64,000 bases of DNA. Origin: Flectobacillus sp. BAB-3569. Its GTDB lineage: Bacteria > Bacteroidota > Bacteroidia > Cytophagales > Spirosomataceae. Position numbers and translations under genes: made by a program. The notes below the pieces were generated by a model that saw only the letters and a list, made by a program, of their open reading frames with translations, was not told the origin of the DNA and searched no databases. Below, piece after piece: positions 9,261-19,120 of this stretch; position 1 is the stretch's first letter, and every line of letters starts with the position of its first letter. The stretch spans positions 1 through 64,000 of the forward strand of contig NZ_NJFZ01000008.1 of NCBI RefSeq assembly GCF_002270355.1, written 5' to 3'.

Positions 9261-10493
9261 TTATTTTGCCAAAGCAGCTTTCAAATTCTCGTCGATTGCT
9301 GCCAAGAATTCTTCAGTATATAAGTAGTGTTCTCCATGAGAAACTTTGTTTCCGTGGATACACACTGCTAAGTCTTTAGTCATTTTACCTGACTCAACTG
9401 TTTCGATACATACTTTTTCCAAAGTTTGGCTAAAGTTGATCAACTCTTGGTTACCGTCTAATTTACCACGGAATTCCAAACCACGAGTCCAAGCAAAGAT
9501 AGATGCAATTGGGTTAGTAGAAGTAGGTTTTCCAGCTTGGTGGTCACGGTAGTGACGAGTTACAGTTCCGTGAGCTGCCTCAGCTTCCATTGTTTTACCG
9601 TCTGGAGTTACCAATACTGAAGTCATCAAACCTAATGAACCAAAACCTTGCGCTACTGTATCTGACTGAACGTCACCATCGTAGTTTTTACAAGCCCATA
9701 CGAAGTTACCATTCCATTTCAAGGCAGAAGCTACCATGTCATCGATCAAACGGTGTTCGTAAACGATTCCTTTTTCAGCGAAAGCTGCTTTGTAATCTGC
9801 TTGATAGATTTCTTCAAAAATATCTTTGAAACGACCATCGTATTTTTTCAAGATGGTGTTTTTTGTAGATAAATATAAAGGCCATCCTTTGCTCAATGCC
9901 ATGTTGAAACATGAGTGAGCAAAACCACGAATAGATTCGTCAGTGTTGTACATTGTTAATGCTACACCGTCGTTTTTGAAGTTGAATACCTCAAAAGTTT
10001 GTGGTTCAGAACCGTCTTCTGGTGTGAAAGTAACTGTTAATTTACCTTTACCTTTTGTCAAGAAGTCAGTTGCTCTGTATTGATCACCAAAAGCGTGACG
10101 ACCAATCATGATTGGAGCAGTCCAGTTTGGAACTAATCTAGGAACATTTGAACAAACGATAGGCTCACGGAACACAGTACCATCCAAGATGTTACGGATT
10201 GTACCGTTTGGTGATTTCCACATTTGTTTCAAGTTGAATTCTTTTACACGAGCTTCGTCTGGTGTGATAGTAGCACATTTGATACCTACACCGTATTTTT
10301 TGATAGCCTCAGCTGCATCAACAGTAACTTGGTCATTGGTTTCGTCACGGTACTCCATGCCCAAGTCATAATATTTGATATCCAAATCCAAGTAAGGAAT
10401 GATTAACTTATCCTTGATGAATTTCCAGATAATTCTAGTCATTTCGTCGCCATCAAGCTCAACGACAGGATTTTCAACTTTAATTTTTCCCAT
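9261..10493 (-). CDS. icd: NADP-dependent isocitrate dehydrogenase
   Basis: This 410-residue enzyme of the TCA cycle oxidises isocitrate to 2-oxoglutarate with NADP. It is of the eukaryote-like homodimeric type: the N-terminus is [26 protein letters not shown] follows, the substrate loop is [20 protein letters not shown], and [19 protein letters not shown] and [11 protein letters not shown] motifs are present. The length is typical. It is transcribed alone, with its own terminator and a candidate promoter about 60 bp upstream. Confidence 0.95.
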   Translation of the reverse strand: MGKIKVENPVVELDGDEMTRIIWKFIKDKLIIPYLDLDIKYYDLGMEYRDETNDQVTVDAAEAIKKYGVGIKCATITPDEARVKEFNLKQMWKSPNGTIRNILDGTVFREPIVCSNVPRLVPNWTAPIMIGRHAFGDQYRATDFLTKGKGKLTVTFTPEDGSEPQTFEVFNFKNDGVALTMYNTDESIRGFAHSCFNMALSKGWPLYLSTKNTILKKYDGRFKDIFEEIYQADYKAAFAEKGIVYEHRLIDDMVASALKWNGNFVWACKNYDGDVQSDTVAQGFGSLGLMTSVLVTPDGKTMEAEAAHGTVTRHYRDHQAGKPTSTNPIASIFAWTRGLEFRGKLDGNQELINFSQTLEKVCIETVESGKMTKDLAVCIHGNKVSHGEHYLYTEEFLAAIDENLKAALAK

Positions 10494-10553
10494 TTTTGTA
10501 TGAAAACGTTATGCGTTATTAATGATGCGTGAATAGTTTGCGCATTTCGACTG

Positions 10554-10561
10554 CAAATGTA
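10554..10561 (-). promoter_or_regulatory. Candidate -7 box of icd
   Basis: On the minus strand the sequence reads TACATTTG, matching the Bacteroidota -7 consensus TAnnTTTG, 61 bp before the start codon. No good -33 TTTG is visible at the usual spacing, so support is partial. Confidence 0.35.
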
Positions 10562-10751
10562 CGGAATGTTATGATACGTAGGGAACATTATTAGGTGAGA
10601 ATCAATAGTTTTTTCAGAAAAGCATTGCTAAAAAATATATAGTTAGCATTTTTTTCTTTAGGTTTGAGCTTTTTCAAATATCCTAAAATGCTAAAATAGA
10701 GGGTAACTATTGTCTTGTAGCTTTGGGGCTTATCAATTTTAAATATCCATT

Positions 10752-11162
10752 ATGACCCATATAGTCCATCAAATATCAGCAGCTCAAACTTGGCCAATTC
10801 GTCATAAAGTTATGTGGCCAGATTACCCTTTAGACTTTGTCAAAATCAAAAATGATGAAGATGGAATTCACTTTGGCTTGTGGCTTGATGCTGAATTAGT
10901 ATCTGTGATTTCTTTATTTATTGAAGGTCAAGAAGCACAATTTCGGAAATTTGCTACACTCGAACATTTACAAGGAAGAGGTTTTGGCTCGGCGCTGATA
11001 GGTCATTTGATTGATTTTTCGAAAAAACATAAAGTACAATTACTTTGGTGTCATGCCCGCACGTCAGCATTACCATTCTATCAAAAATTTGGACTCGATG
11101 CCGTTGGAGATACATTTGTAAAAGAAGGTATCGAATATGTAAAAATGGAAATACAACTGTAA
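10752..11162 (+). CDS. GNAT-family N-acetyltransferase
   Basis: This 136-residue protein has the acetyl-CoA binding motif A as LEHLQGRGFGSALIGHLIDF (Q/R-x-x-G-x-G/A). The C-terminal GNAT strand-helix ALPFYQKFGLDAVGDTF follows. A preceding strand LVSVISLFIEG completes the fold. The acceptor substrate cannot be told. It is monocistronic, 224 bp before purU. Confidence 0.85.
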   Translation: MTHIVHQISAAQTWPIRHKVMWPDYPLDFVKIKNDEDGIHFGLWLDAELVSVISLFIEGQEAQFRKFATLEHLQGRGFGSALIGHLIDFSKKHKVQLLWCHARTSALPFYQKFGLDAVGDTFVKEGIEYVKMEIQL

Positions 11163-11312
11163 ATGCAGGATAGATTTGAAGATTTGGCAATTTGAAGATG
11201 GGCTGAGGCTGTCTGTTAAGTATCTCAACTTTTCGTAGGACTCAAATCATTCTAGGCTATAGTTTTTGTATTTTAATTCTGTAATAATTAGCGATTTAGT
11301 AAAACGAATAAG

Positions 11313-11320
11313 TAATTTTG
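11313..11320 (+). promoter_or_regulatory. Candidate -7 box of purU
   Basis: TAATTTTG matches TAnnTTTG, about 66 bp before the purU start. The upstream -33 element is not evident. Confidence 0.3.
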
Positions 11321-11386
11321 CGGGCTGTTAAATGCTATTTTGTGAAAGCAGCATAGTTTACTGTTAGCCATTATAAAAATTTTGAA

Positions 11387-12232
11387 ATGACAGATTATAT
11401 TCTAAGAATTGATTGCCCCGATGAAAAAGGGCTTGTGCATAAAATCACAGGAGTACTATTTTTTAATAACCTCAATGTAGAAAGAACCGACGAATTTGTC
11501 GAAAGAGATACCAATCAGTTTTTTATGCGTGTGGCCTTTTCTGGGAATTGCGACCCCGAAAAAATTGAGGACGGATTAAGAGGTATTTTGCCCAATGGCG
11601 CTAATATTGACCTTTCCAAAAAAGAAATCAAAGATGTAGTGATTTTGGTAACTAAAGAGCATCATTGCATCAGTGATTTATTGATTAGAAATGAGTTTAA
11701 AGATTTGCCAATCAATATTTTAGCAGTAATCGGCAATCATGAAGTATTACGTTCCTTAACTGAGCGTTTTGGTATTCCGTTCCATTATATTCCAGCCAAA
11801 GGAACCGACGAAGCGTCGAGATTGGATCATGAAAACCAAATCCATGAATTGTTAGCTACCTACAGTTTTGATTATTTGGTGTTAGCCAAATTTATGCGTG
11901 TGTTAACACCATCTTTTACTGAACGTTATACAGGAAAAGTCATCAATATTCACCACTCATTTTTACCAGCGTTTATTGGTGCTAATCCATATCGTCAGGC
12001 GTATGAACGTGGGGTAAAGATTATTGGTGCAACGGCACACTTTGTGACCGACGATCTGGATGAAGGACCAATTATTTTCCAAGATGTGATTTCCGTAAAC
12101 CATACCAAAACGGCTACCGAAATGGCTGCTGCTGGTCGTGATGTTGAAAAAATTGTTCTTGCCAAAGCGCTTAAGCTAGTATTAGAAGATCGGGTATTTA
12201 TTGCAGGAAACAGAACGATTATTTTTGAATAA
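11387..12232 (+). CDS. purU: Formyltetrahydrofolate deformylase
   Basis: This 281-residue enzyme hydrolyses 10-formyl-THF to formate and THF, balancing one-carbon units and feeding formate to purine synthesis. An N-terminal ACT domain (LRIDCPDEKGLVHKITGVL) precedes a formyltransferase-like catalytic domain. That domain has HHSFLPAFIGANPYRQA, GATAHFVTDDLDEGPII and an upstream AVIGNHE region (family Asn/His/Asp site). The length is that of PurU. It ends just before a very strong hairpin. Confidence 0.94.
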   Translation: MTDYILRIDCPDEKGLVHKITGVLFFNNLNVERTDEFVERDTNQFFMRVAFSGNCDPEKIEDGLRGILPNGANIDLSKKEIKDVVILVTKEHHCISDLLIRNEFKDLPINILAVIGNHEVLRSLTERFGIPFHYIPAKGTDEASRLDHENQIHELLATYSFDYLVLAKFMRVLTPSFTERYTGKVINIHHSFLPAFIGANPYRQAYERGVKIIGATAHFVTDDLDEGPIIFQDVISVNHTKTATEMAAAGRDVEKIVLAKALKLVLEDRVFIAGNRTIIFE

Positions 12233-12247
12233 AATCAAAAAGTAAAC

Positions 12248-12312
12248 AGCGTTATAGTAAAAAAGGCACAAAGTGATTATGATACACTTTGTGCCTTTTT
12301 TACTATAACGCT
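12248..12312. terminator. Perfect 28-bp stem bidirectional terminator
   Basis: The arms 12248-12275 and 12285-12312 are perfectly complementary around a 9-nt loop, with A-run and T-run inside the stem. It separates convergent purU and the small gene at 12325. Confidence 0.9.
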
Positions 12313-12324
12313 TTGTCCCTTTAT

Positions 12325-12779
12325 TTAATCTACCGTCTGAATTTGTCGATTAATTGACAACACCTCTTTGCCTCCAACCTTTTCACACACCAAATCTCCA
12401 CTGGTAATAAGAAAATGTTTAATGAAAAATTGATTATTCGTTTTTACCACAAAAGTATATTCTCCGTCCTCAAGCCCTGCTAGGTGCAAATTGAGCATCA
12501 CATGAGAATCTTTTAAATTGGCTTCTTTTTGTTCAATGAAATCTGCAGAATTACGTGGCCGTAAGTAAGTCATAATTGACTCAGACTGTGTATGATTTAT
12601 GAGAATTTTATAAATCAAAGGATTTTTTCGTCCTGATGAATATCCACTAAAAGCCCTGCTTTTTCAGCTTTTTTTACTTCTTTATGGCGAGCTTCGTCGA
12701 TGCTGATAAATTGTGCTTTTGATAGAAAGCTTGAACAGATTAGGAAAACTACGTAAAGGATGAATTGAGGTGCTTTCAT
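12325..12779 (-). pseudogene. Small secreted protein of unknown function, frameshifted
   Basis: The ATG at 12777-12779 starts a frame with a clear signal peptide (MKAPQFILYVVFLICSSF, cleavage after SKA) that stops after 54 residues at 12615. The next open frame (12325 to about 12620) has no ATG near its start and encodes conserved-looking sequence (KNPLIYKILINHTQ ... LHLAGLEDGEYTFVV). Adding one base in the six T's at 12623-12628 joins them into a 151-residue protein reading DIHQDEKNPLIYKILI. The C-terminal part looks like a small beta domain. I do not recognise the family. This could be a real frameshift or an assembly indel. Confidence 0.6.
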
Positions 12780-13131
12780 ATTAGTATTGTATGTATTTGG
12801 TGAAACAAAAAAGTTTTATTGGTGCTATAAATACTTGTAATACAATAAATTGAGTGCACAAAATTATTTTAGGGAGATAGGTATATCAATGACAATAAAA
12901 GGTGAACAAAAACAATAATTATCAAGGATTGTAGCAAGTCAAACTCATTGTTTGTCTGCAAGCCACTGTAAATCTGATGGGAAGGATATAAAGTTTGTAA
13001 GTATAAATTGGAGGTAGGTATATCTATTACAAGATAATAATTAGCAATTTATGAAACTACTAATGCTTAATTTTTTTTGTACCTTTGCGGTTCTATAGAA
13101 TGAACTATAAGATTTTTAGCTATAACCGACA
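12780..13131. other. Intergenic region upstream of ffh
   Basis: This AT-rich sequence lies between the divergent small secreted gene and ffh. Apart from the -7-like box at 13080-13087 I see no gene or stable hairpin. Confidence 0.4.
13080..13087 (+). promoter_or_regulatory. Candidate -7 box of ffh
   Basis: TACCTTTG fits the TAnnTTTG consensus and is followed by a short leader of about 40 nt to the ffh ATG. The -33 element is unclear behind a T-run. Confidence 0.45.
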
Positions 13132-14457
13132 ATGTTTGAGAATTTAAGTAATAAACTTAATACCGCAATGCGTACCCTTAAAGGTAAGGGACGTATCACG
13201 GACGTTAACGTAGCCGCTACAGTGAAAGAAATCCGTCGCGCTTTGATGGATGCCGATGTTAACTACAAAGTAGCGAAAGAAATTACCGACCGCATCAAGG
13301 ATGAAGCGATGGGTCAAAAAATCGTTATTGCAGTTGACCCAGGTCAGATGTTGGTAAAAATTGTACATGATGAGCTCGTAAAATTGATGGGTTCTCAGGT
13401 ACAAGGTATCAACCTCAAATCAGACCCTTCTGTTATCTTGATTGCTGGTTTGCAAGGTTCTGGTAAAACTACATTCTCTGGTAAGTTAGCTCAATACCTC
13501 AAAAAATCGGGTCGTAACGTACTCTTGGTAGCCTGTGATATTTACCGTCCTGCGGCGATTGACCAGTTGAAGGTATTAGGTGAGCAAGTAGAAGTAGAGG
13601 TTTATTCTGAACCAGAAAACAAAAATGCTGTACAAATTGCCCAAAATGCATTGGAGTATGCTCGCAAAATGGGTAAAAAAGTAATCATTGTCGATACTGC
13701 GGGTCGTTTGGCTGTAGATGAGGCTATGATGAATGAGATTGCAGCAGTAAAAGAAGCTATCAAACCATCTGAAACCTTGTTTGTAGTAGACTCTATGACA
13801 GGTCAGGATGCAGTAAATACTGCAAAGGCATTCAACGACCGTTTGAATTTTGACGGGGTAGTTTTAACTAAGTTGGATGGTGATGCTCGTGGTGGTGCGG
13901 CGCTTTCTATTCGTCACGTAGTTGAGAAACCAATCAAGTTTATCTCGACAGGTGAGAAAATGGATGCCCTTGACCAATTCTACCCAGATCGTATGGCTAG
14001 CCGTATTTTGGGTATGGGTGACGTGCTTTCCTTGGTTGAAAGAGCTCAAAATGCCTTTGACGAAGAAGAAGCAGAGCGTATCAATAAGAAAATCCGTCAA
14101 AACCAATTTAGTTTTGAGGACTTCTACTCTCAATTGCAACAAATCAAGAAAATGGGTAATATCAAAGATTTGATGGGTATGATTCCAGGGATGGGGCAGG
14201 CTATCAAAGACGTTGATATTTCGAATGATTCTTTCACACCAATTGAGGCAATTATTCAGTCAATGACTCCAAAAGAGCGTCAGAAACCTGAGTTATTGGA
14301 TATGTCTCGTAAGAAACGTATTGCTGCTGGTTCGGGTACTTCGGTTCAACAAATCAACAACTTGTTGAAGCAGTTTGAAGAAATGCGCAAAATGATGCGT
14401 ATGATGAATCGTGTACAAGATGGTAAAATGAAATTGCCTAATTTCCCTAAAAGATAG
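13132..14457 (+). CDS. ffh: Signal recognition particle GTPase
   Basis: This 441-residue SRP54 protein targets nascent membrane proteins to the translocon together with SRP RNA and FtsY. The N domain (LSNKLNTAMRTLKGKGRITD) precedes the G domain with G1 GLQGSGKTTFSGKL, CDIYRPAAIDQL, DTAGRLAVDE and TKLDGDARGGAALS. A methionine-rich M domain (about residues 300-435, with GMIPGM and KMMRMMNRVQDG) binds signal peptides and RNA. The length is normal. No SRP RNA gene was recognised nearby. Confidence 0.97.
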   Translation: MFENLSNKLNTAMRTLKGKGRITDVNVAATVKEIRRALMDADVNYKVAKEITDRIKDEAMGQKIVIAVDPGQMLVKIVHDELVKLMGSQVQGINLKSDPSVILIAGLQGSGKTTFSGKLAQYLKKSGRNVLLVACDIYRPAAIDQLKVLGEQVEVEVYSEPENKNAVQIAQNALEYARKMGKKVIIVDTAGRLAVDEAMMNEIAAVKEAIKPSETLFVVDSMTGQDAVNTAKAFNDRLNFDGVVLTKLDGDARGGAALSIRHVVEKPIKFISTGEKMDALDQFYPDRMASRILGMGDVLSLVERAQNAFDEEEAERINKKIRQNQFSFEDFYSQLQQIKKMGNIKDLMGMIPGMGQAIKDVDISNDSFTPIEAIIQSMTPKERQKPELLDMSRKKRIAAGSGTSVQQINNLLKQFEEMRKMMRMMNRVQDGKMKLPNFPKR

Positions 14458-14480
14458 GTATTAAACTTTAGTATCAGTTT

Positions 14481-14524
14481 TTGAACAAATGCACATACGT
14501 TTTGGCGTGTGTGCATTTGTTTTT
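14481..14524 (+). terminator. Terminator of ffh
   Basis: AACAAATGCACA pairs with TGTGCATTTGTT, followed by TTT. It ends just before the ATG at 14533, which argues against the longer start of the next gene at 14509. Confidence 0.8.
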
Positions 14525-14532
14525 ACAACACT

Positions 14533-14892
14533 ATGAAAATCAAAGAGATTAATCATATCGCCCTTTTTGTCAAGGACCTAGAGGCGTCGAAAGAGTTTTA
14601 TGGAAATGTATTAGAATTGCCAGAAGTAGCTCGTCCAGCTTTTGATTTTGAGGGAGCTTGGTATGCATTGGGTACGCATACTTTACATCTGATTGCAGGG
14701 CGTACCGATGACATTATCGTTGGAGGTACAAGACGTAATCATTTTGCTTTAGAAGTAGAAGATATTGAAGAGTGCGAAGCCTTTTTGAAGGCTAAAAAAA
14801 TACCCATGGTAGGACCCAAAATGCGCCCAGATGGTGTCCCCCAAATTTTTATCCAAGACCCTGACGGTTACTGGATGGAGTTTACTTATTGA
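14533..14892 (+). CDS. VOC-family (glyoxalase/dioxygenase-like) protein
   Basis: This is a protein of about 119 residues with two beta-alpha-beta-beta-beta units. It begins INHIALFVKDLEASKEFYGNVLEL, with a metal-site His, and ends with PQIFIQDPDGYWMEFTY, whose Glu is the usual second metal ligand. HFALEVEDIEECEAFL opens the second unit with another His. I chose the ATG at 14533 because the upstream frame start overlaps the ffh terminator. The substrate cannot be assigned: lactoylglutathione lyase-like, fosfomycin-resistance-like and other members share these features. Confidence 0.85.
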   Translation: MKIKEINHIALFVKDLEASKEFYGNVLELPEVARPAFDFEGAWYALGTHTLHLIAGRTDDIIVGGTRRNHFALEVEDIEECEAFLKAKKIPMVGPKMRPDGVPQIFIQDPDGYWMEFTY

Positions 14893-14895
14893 GTG

Positions 14896-14957
14896 ACTGA
14901 GTGGTTGAGTGATTACTTTAAAATTCAATTAAAGTAATCACTCAACCACTCAATTAT
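14896..14957. repeat. Intergenic inverted repeat / bidirectional terminator
   Basis: Arms of about 24 bp (containing TGAGTGGTTGAGTGATTACTT and its complement) surround a 7-nt loop between convergent genes, reaching into the last codons of the next gene. Parts of the same motif (AATCACTCAACCACTCA) recur near 21870, and a shorter form near 36860. Confidence 0.75.
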
Positions 14958-15469
14958 TCTACTTGCGACAAATTGATTAATGTTAAAGCTTTTTGGGCTT
15001 CTTCTGGTTTTTGCGTCCCAATGAGTAAAGACATTTTATCTTTAAAAACCAATTGAATTCCCATATCTCCAGCTATATTCAAAGCGCCACCTGCATTTCC
15101 AAATCCTACTCGATAACCCCAGCCACCATATTCTGATAGTGGAGCATATTTTCGTACATAAACGTCCTCAAGCATATCCCATTGATAGATTCTGAAGCTT
15201 TTTTGAAGTGGAACAAATCGTACATAAATACCATCCTCATATATGCTTGTTTCTAGACAAAAAGAGCGCATAAATAGCGTAAACGCTAACATCGCTAATA
15301 CGGCAATCCATAATCCTGTATTACTCATGGGGTGGTCCCCAAAAGGAATTTTTAAATAGATTTGCTGAATCCATCCATAGATGAAAATACCATTGGTGCC
15401 AAATAAAATCAACCACATCCACCATTGGTTAAAGCGTTGTTTCTCAATAAAAAGAGGTTGTTTTTCCAT
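14954..15469 (-). CDS. Two-TM membrane protein, DUF6141-like
   Basis: This is a protein of about 171 residues from the ATG at 15467-15469 (MEKQPLFIEKQRF). A further upstream ATG at 15505 is less likely. Two hydrophobic segments near the N-terminus (WWMWLILFGTNGIFIYGW and LWIAVLAMLAFTLFM) are followed by a soluble PH-like beta domain. That domain has SIYEDGIYVRFVPL, EYGGWGYRVGFGNAGG and GIQLVFKD. The GGWGYR and GTQKP motifs resemble the DUF6141/bacterial PH-like group. The function is unknown. It converges with the VOC gene. Confidence 0.6.
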   Translation of the reverse strand: MEKQPLFIEKQRFNQWWMWLILFGTNGIFIYGWIQQIYLKIPFGDHPMSNTGLWIAVLAMLAFTLFMRSFCLETSIYEDGIYVRFVPLQKSFRIYQWDMLEDVYVRKYAPLSEYGGWGYRVGFGNAGGALNIAGDMGIQLVFKDKMSLLIGTQKPEEAQKALTLINLSQVE

Positions 15470-15505
15470 AAGTTTAATCATATATAGATTGGAGATTAAA
15501 TACAA

Positions 15506-16036
15506 TTGAGGAGAAAGAGAAGGTTTTTATCAAAAATAAACTGCTTCACAATAAAGTCAACAATCTTATGAACAACGATAACAACATGTTTTTTATCGCT
15601 GTGCTAACTTTTATTTTTGTTATAACTACCCGACTACTTCCCTTGAATAATGATATTTATTGAAGTGTCGACTACACTTAATGGAATATACAAAAAATTG
15701 TTTTTCAAATGAGTAGCAACTATTGATTAAAAACTAAATACTTATTAAAGTACAACTCTCTTGTAGTCACAGTGATATATTGTTTTGATAGAAGACAAAA
15801 AAATAGAATAAATCTCGAGTAGAAAAATAACCCATAGTTATTTTATATATAATTTTTGGTAATTGAAAAACTGCAATATTCAAAGATGCCTTAGGACAGT
15901 TATAAGGTGTATAAAGGGTTATATTTGTAGGGTAATATTTGTTTTTCAATAATCAAACTTCATATAATCACAATTTTAAGGTTTACGGATTGTTCCACAT
16001 ACATGTAAATCTTAGACTATGTAAAAAGACCTTTTT
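15506..16036. other. Intergenic, 531 bp, nothing recognised
   Basis: This is very AT-rich DNA upstream of rhaT and of the divergent membrane protein gene. No conserved frame or stable hairpin is visible. It presumably contains the promoter and regulator sites for rhaT. Confidence 0.4.
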
Positions 16037-17089
16037 ATGGAATCTATTCTTGGCGTTATTTTCCACTCGGTAGGTGGTTTTGCTTCTGGGAGTTTTTATA
16101 TCCCTTATAATCGTGTTAAATCATGGGCATGGGAGAGTGCTTGGATTGTGGGTGGTGTGGTATCGTGGCTATTAGTACCATACTTGGCTGCCTATCTTAC
16201 TATTCCTGATTTTATGACGATTATCAAAACTACTGATCAAGGTGTGATTTTTTGGACATTTTTGATGGGCTTACTTTGGGGTATCGGTGGTTTGACCTTC
16301 GGTTTAGCTATGCGTTATTTGGGTATGTCTTTGGGTATGTCTATCGCCTTGAGTTTATGTTCTACATTTGGTTCTTTACTGCCTGCTGTCTATCGTGATG
16401 TATTTACCAATGATGTTGAGGGAACTTTCTCATACATGATCAGTCATACTGGTGGGCAGGTCGTATTATTAGGTATTTTGGTTTGTTTGGGCGGTATCAT
16501 GGTTTGTGGTAAGGCTGGAATGATGAAAGAAAGAGAACTTACCGAAGAACAAAAAACAGAAACGATTAAAGAATTTAACCTTACCAAAGGACTTATCGTA
16601 GCTACGATTTCTGGTATGATGAGTGCTTGTTTTAACTTTGGTATTGAAGCGGGAAAGGCCATGGCTGAAACAGCAGTAGCAAAAGGCTGTAATCCATTAT
16701 TCCAAAACAATGTTATCTTTGTAGTGGTACTCTGGGGCGGATTTGTAACCAATTTTGTATGGTGTATGTATCTTAACACACGTAACAAAACATTTGGTGA
16801 CTATTTAAACTCAAAAGCTCCTTTGAAGAAAAACTATGCTTTTGCAGCGGTTGCTGGTACAACATGGTTTTTGCAGTTTTTCTTCTATGGAATGGGCGAA
16901 AGCAAATTAGGTAATGGCGCTAGTTCATGGATTTTGCACATGGCAACTATTATCCTAACTTCTAACTGCTGGGGTATCGTATTGGGTGAATGGAAAGGTG
17001 TTTCAAAATCAATTTTCCGTACTATTTTAACAGGTATTGGTATTATCCTTTTATCGGTGATTATTGTCGGTATTGGTAATTCTCTATGA
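16037..17089 (+). CDS. rhaT: L-rhamnose/proton symporter
   Basis: This 350-residue inner-membrane protein of the RhaT family has about ten hydrophobic segments. It begins with ILGVIFHSVGGFASGSFYIP, contains WESAWIVGGVVSWLLVP, and ends with a conserved ASSWILHMATIILTSNCWG helix. RhaT imports L-rhamnose (or related 6-deoxysugars) with a proton. The next gene, a GntR-type regulator, overlaps it by 4 bp, so the pair is one operon and that regulator probably responds to the sugar. No rhamnose catabolic enzymes are in the window. Confidence 0.9.
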   Translation: MESILGVIFHSVGGFASGSFYIPYNRVKSWAWESAWIVGGVVSWLLVPYLAAYLTIPDFMTIIKTTDQGVIFWTFLMGLLWGIGGLTFGLAMRYLGMSLGMSIALSLCSTFGSLLPAVYRDVFTNDVEGTFSYMISHTGGQVVLLGILVCLGGIMVCGKAGMMKERELTEEQKTETIKEFNLTKGLIVATISGMMSACFNFGIEAGKAMAETAVAKGCNPLFQNNVIFVVVLWGGFVTNFVWCMYLNTRNKTFGDYLNSKAPLKKNYAFAAVAGTTWFLQFFFYGMGESKLGNGASSWILHMATIILTSNCWGIVLGEWKGVSKSIFRTILTGIGIILLSVIIVGIGNSL

Positions 17090-18117
17090 AAAAAGAGCGT
17101 TTTTTAGAACATTTGAATATTGATGAATTTTCGGCAACTCCGAAATATCAGCAACTTGTCAACTCGGTACTTAGTGCTATTAGACAGGGTATCCTCACTA
17201 CTGGGGATTTATTGCCCTCGATAAACGAACTAAGTATCGAGTTCGATATTTCACGTATTACTGTCGAAAAAGGCTATAACGAACTTCGTAAGTTGGGCGT
17301 ATTGACGTCGTCGCCAGGAAAAGGCTATTTTGTGGCAAGTACTTTTTTGTCACAAGAACTCAAGATTTTCTTGGTATTCAATAAGTTGAGTCCACACAAG
17401 AAAATTATTTATGATGCTTTTGTCAAAACATTGGGCGACAAAGCGGCTATTGACTTTTATATTTACAACAACGATTACGTACTTTTTAGTAAACTACTGG
17501 GACAACAAAAAAGCAATTATACACATTATGTTGTGATTCCGCATTTTATTGATGAGGAAGAAAAAGCGTATAAATTGCTAGATCAGCTCCCCAAAGACAA
17601 ACTGATAATTATTGATAAAAAAGTCAAAGAGATTCAGGGGAATTATGGGGCTGTGTATGAAAACTTTGAAAAAGATATTTTTAACTCATTGAGTCAAGCT
17701 TTGGATGCTTTGAGTAAATATCATACCATTAAATTAGTCTTTCCTGAGCATAGTTATTATCCTCAGGAAATCTTGAAAGGCTTCAAAACTTTTTGTAGCA
17801 ATTATGCCTTCAACCATCACATTGTGCATGATTTGGCTGAGGAACCTGTCAACGAAGGAGAGGTTTTCATTAGTTTAATGGAAGATGATTTGGTGCAGTT
17901 ATTGGAAAAAATTATCGTATTAAATCTGACTGTTGGCGAGCATGTAGGGATAATTTCTTACAACGAAACACCACTCAAAAAGTTTATTATGAAAGGCTTA
18001 ACAACCATTTCTACTGACTTTGAGGCTATGGGTGTGACCGCTGCCAAATTGGTACTTAACTCTTCAAAAGAACATATCGAAAATCCTTTTTACTTGAATA
18101 TGAGAGGCTCATTATGA
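17086..18117 (+). CDS. GntR-family regulator with LacI-like sensor domain
   Basis: This 343-residue regulator has an N-terminal winged helix-turn-helix typical of GntR proteins: YQQLVNSVLSAIRQGILTTGDLLPS, then ISRITVEKGYNELRKLGVL and SPGKGYFV. The C-terminal domain (about residues 90-343) resembles periplasmic-binding/LacI sugar sensors, ending in STDFEAMGVTAAKLVL. Its ATGA overlap with rhaT implies coupled translation. I infer that it controls rhamnose uptake and catabolism; the effector is not proven. Confidence 0.85.
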   Translation: MKKERFLEHLNIDEFSATPKYQQLVNSVLSAIRQGILTTGDLLPSINELSIEFDISRITVEKGYNELRKLGVLTSSPGKGYFVASTFLSQELKIFLVFNKLSPHKKIIYDAFVKTLGDKAAIDFYIYNNDYVLFSKLLGQQKSNYTHYVVIPHFIDEEEKAYKLLDQLPKDKLIIIDKKVKEIQGNYGAVYENFEKDIFNSLSQALDALSKYHTIKLVFPEHSYYPQEILKGFKTFCSNYAFNHHIVHDLAEEPVNEGEVFISLMEDDLVQLLEKIIVLNLTVGEHVGIISYNETPLKKFIMKGLTTISTDFEAMGVTAAKLVLNSSKEHIENPFYLNMRGSL

Positions 18118-18235
18118 TTTTGGATTTCGGATATTTGATTTCGGATTTTATCCTGTTTTTTATACAAGATAGAGGTGCATTTCTAACTCCGAAATCCGCA
18201 ATCTCAAATCCGCAATCCAAAATAGAAGTGTCCCT
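18117..18235. repeat. Intergenic imperfect inverted repeat, TTCGGAT family
   Basis: A left arm around GATTTTGGATTTCGGATA pairs imperfectly with a right arm around 18190-18226 (rich in CCGAAATCCGCAATC), giving a long stem of about 33 bp around a loop of about 40 nt. Two more copies of the family are at 31225-31320 and 37083-37200. Confidence 0.7.
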
Positions 18236-18259
18236 TCCTATCACTCAATAAGCATCCAC

Positions 18260-19120
18260 ATGGAGTTACGACAACTCAAATATTTTCTTGAGGTAGCACG
18301 AGAGTTGCATTTTGGTCGAGCAGCTGAAAACCTTTGTATTTCACAACCTGCATTGACCAAACAAATCAATCTTATTGAGCAAGAACTAGGTATTGAGTTG
18401 TTTGATAAAAACAAAAGACAACTACATAAAAAAGTAGAATTAACCGAAGCAGGATTTTTTCTCCTAAAAGATGCCTCAAGATTTACGGAGCAATTTGACC
18501 GTATGTTAGAGAATACCAAAAAGTTGGGTACAAAAGCAAAGCATATTAGCTTAGGATATTACCGACTTTTCCCAAAAACGAAAGTCATTGAGTTTACCCA
18601 AAAAGTACAAGAATGGTATCCCGATTCTCTCATAAAATTGGTGGAGTATTCTACGGCTGAGGCTGTACAAGAAGGATTGATACGTGATGATATAACCTTG
18701 GGAATGACTCATTTTCCTCTTCTTTTCCCAAATCTTTTTCCTAGATATACCGAGTCAAATTGTTTGAAAGTGCTCTTATCGAGCAAACATCCCTTAGCCA
18801 ACTACAAGAAAATCAAAATCGGACAGTTACGTAACGAACGTTGGATAGAAGTTCAGCGCAATTTATATACGCTTTATGACGAAATTGAACGCCGTTGCAA
18901 GACTGCGGGCTTTCATCGTGAGCCACAAATTGTTCAAGAAGTGTCTAGTATTGAGCTACTTGTAGGTTTGGTAGGCATGGGAATGGGCGTAGCTTTGGTC
19001 AGTTCGTCTTTACCGATTATTGACGATTCGGTAGTATTAAAAGAACTTACATTTAGTGATAACCCAACCTATGCGGCCTTTGAAATCACTCATGCGATTG
19101 TCTGCAAGAAGGTTGGATAA
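18260..19120 (+). CDS. LysR-family transcriptional regulator
   Basis: This 286-residue regulator has the LysR HTH: MELRQLKYFLEVARELHFGRAA, then LCISQPALTKQINLIEQELG and LFDKNKR. A type 2 periplasmic-binding effector domain follows (about residues 90-286), with LVGLVGMGMGVALVSS. It lies 273 bp upstream of the shikimate-dehydrogenase-like gene and the MFS transporter on the same strand and is the likely regulator of that pair. Confidence 0.9.
   Translation: MELRQLKYFLEVARELHFGRAAENLCISQPALTKQINLIEQELGIELFDKNKRQLHKKVELTEAGFFLLKDASRFTEQFDRMLENTKKLGTKAKHISLGYYRLFPKTKVIEFTQKVQEWYPDSLIKLVEYSTAEAVQEGLIRDDITLGMTHFPLLFPNLFPRYTESNCLKVLLSSKHPLANYKKIKIGQLRNERWIEVQRNLYTLYDEIERRCKTAGFHREPQIVQEVSSIELLVGLVGMGMGVALVSSSLPIIDDSVVLKELTFSDNPTYAAFEITHAIVCKKVG

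Noticed and set aside
12248..12312. Regulatory stem-loop for purU
   Set aside because: The perfect 28-bp stem with A and T runs between convergent stops is explained by a bidirectional terminator.
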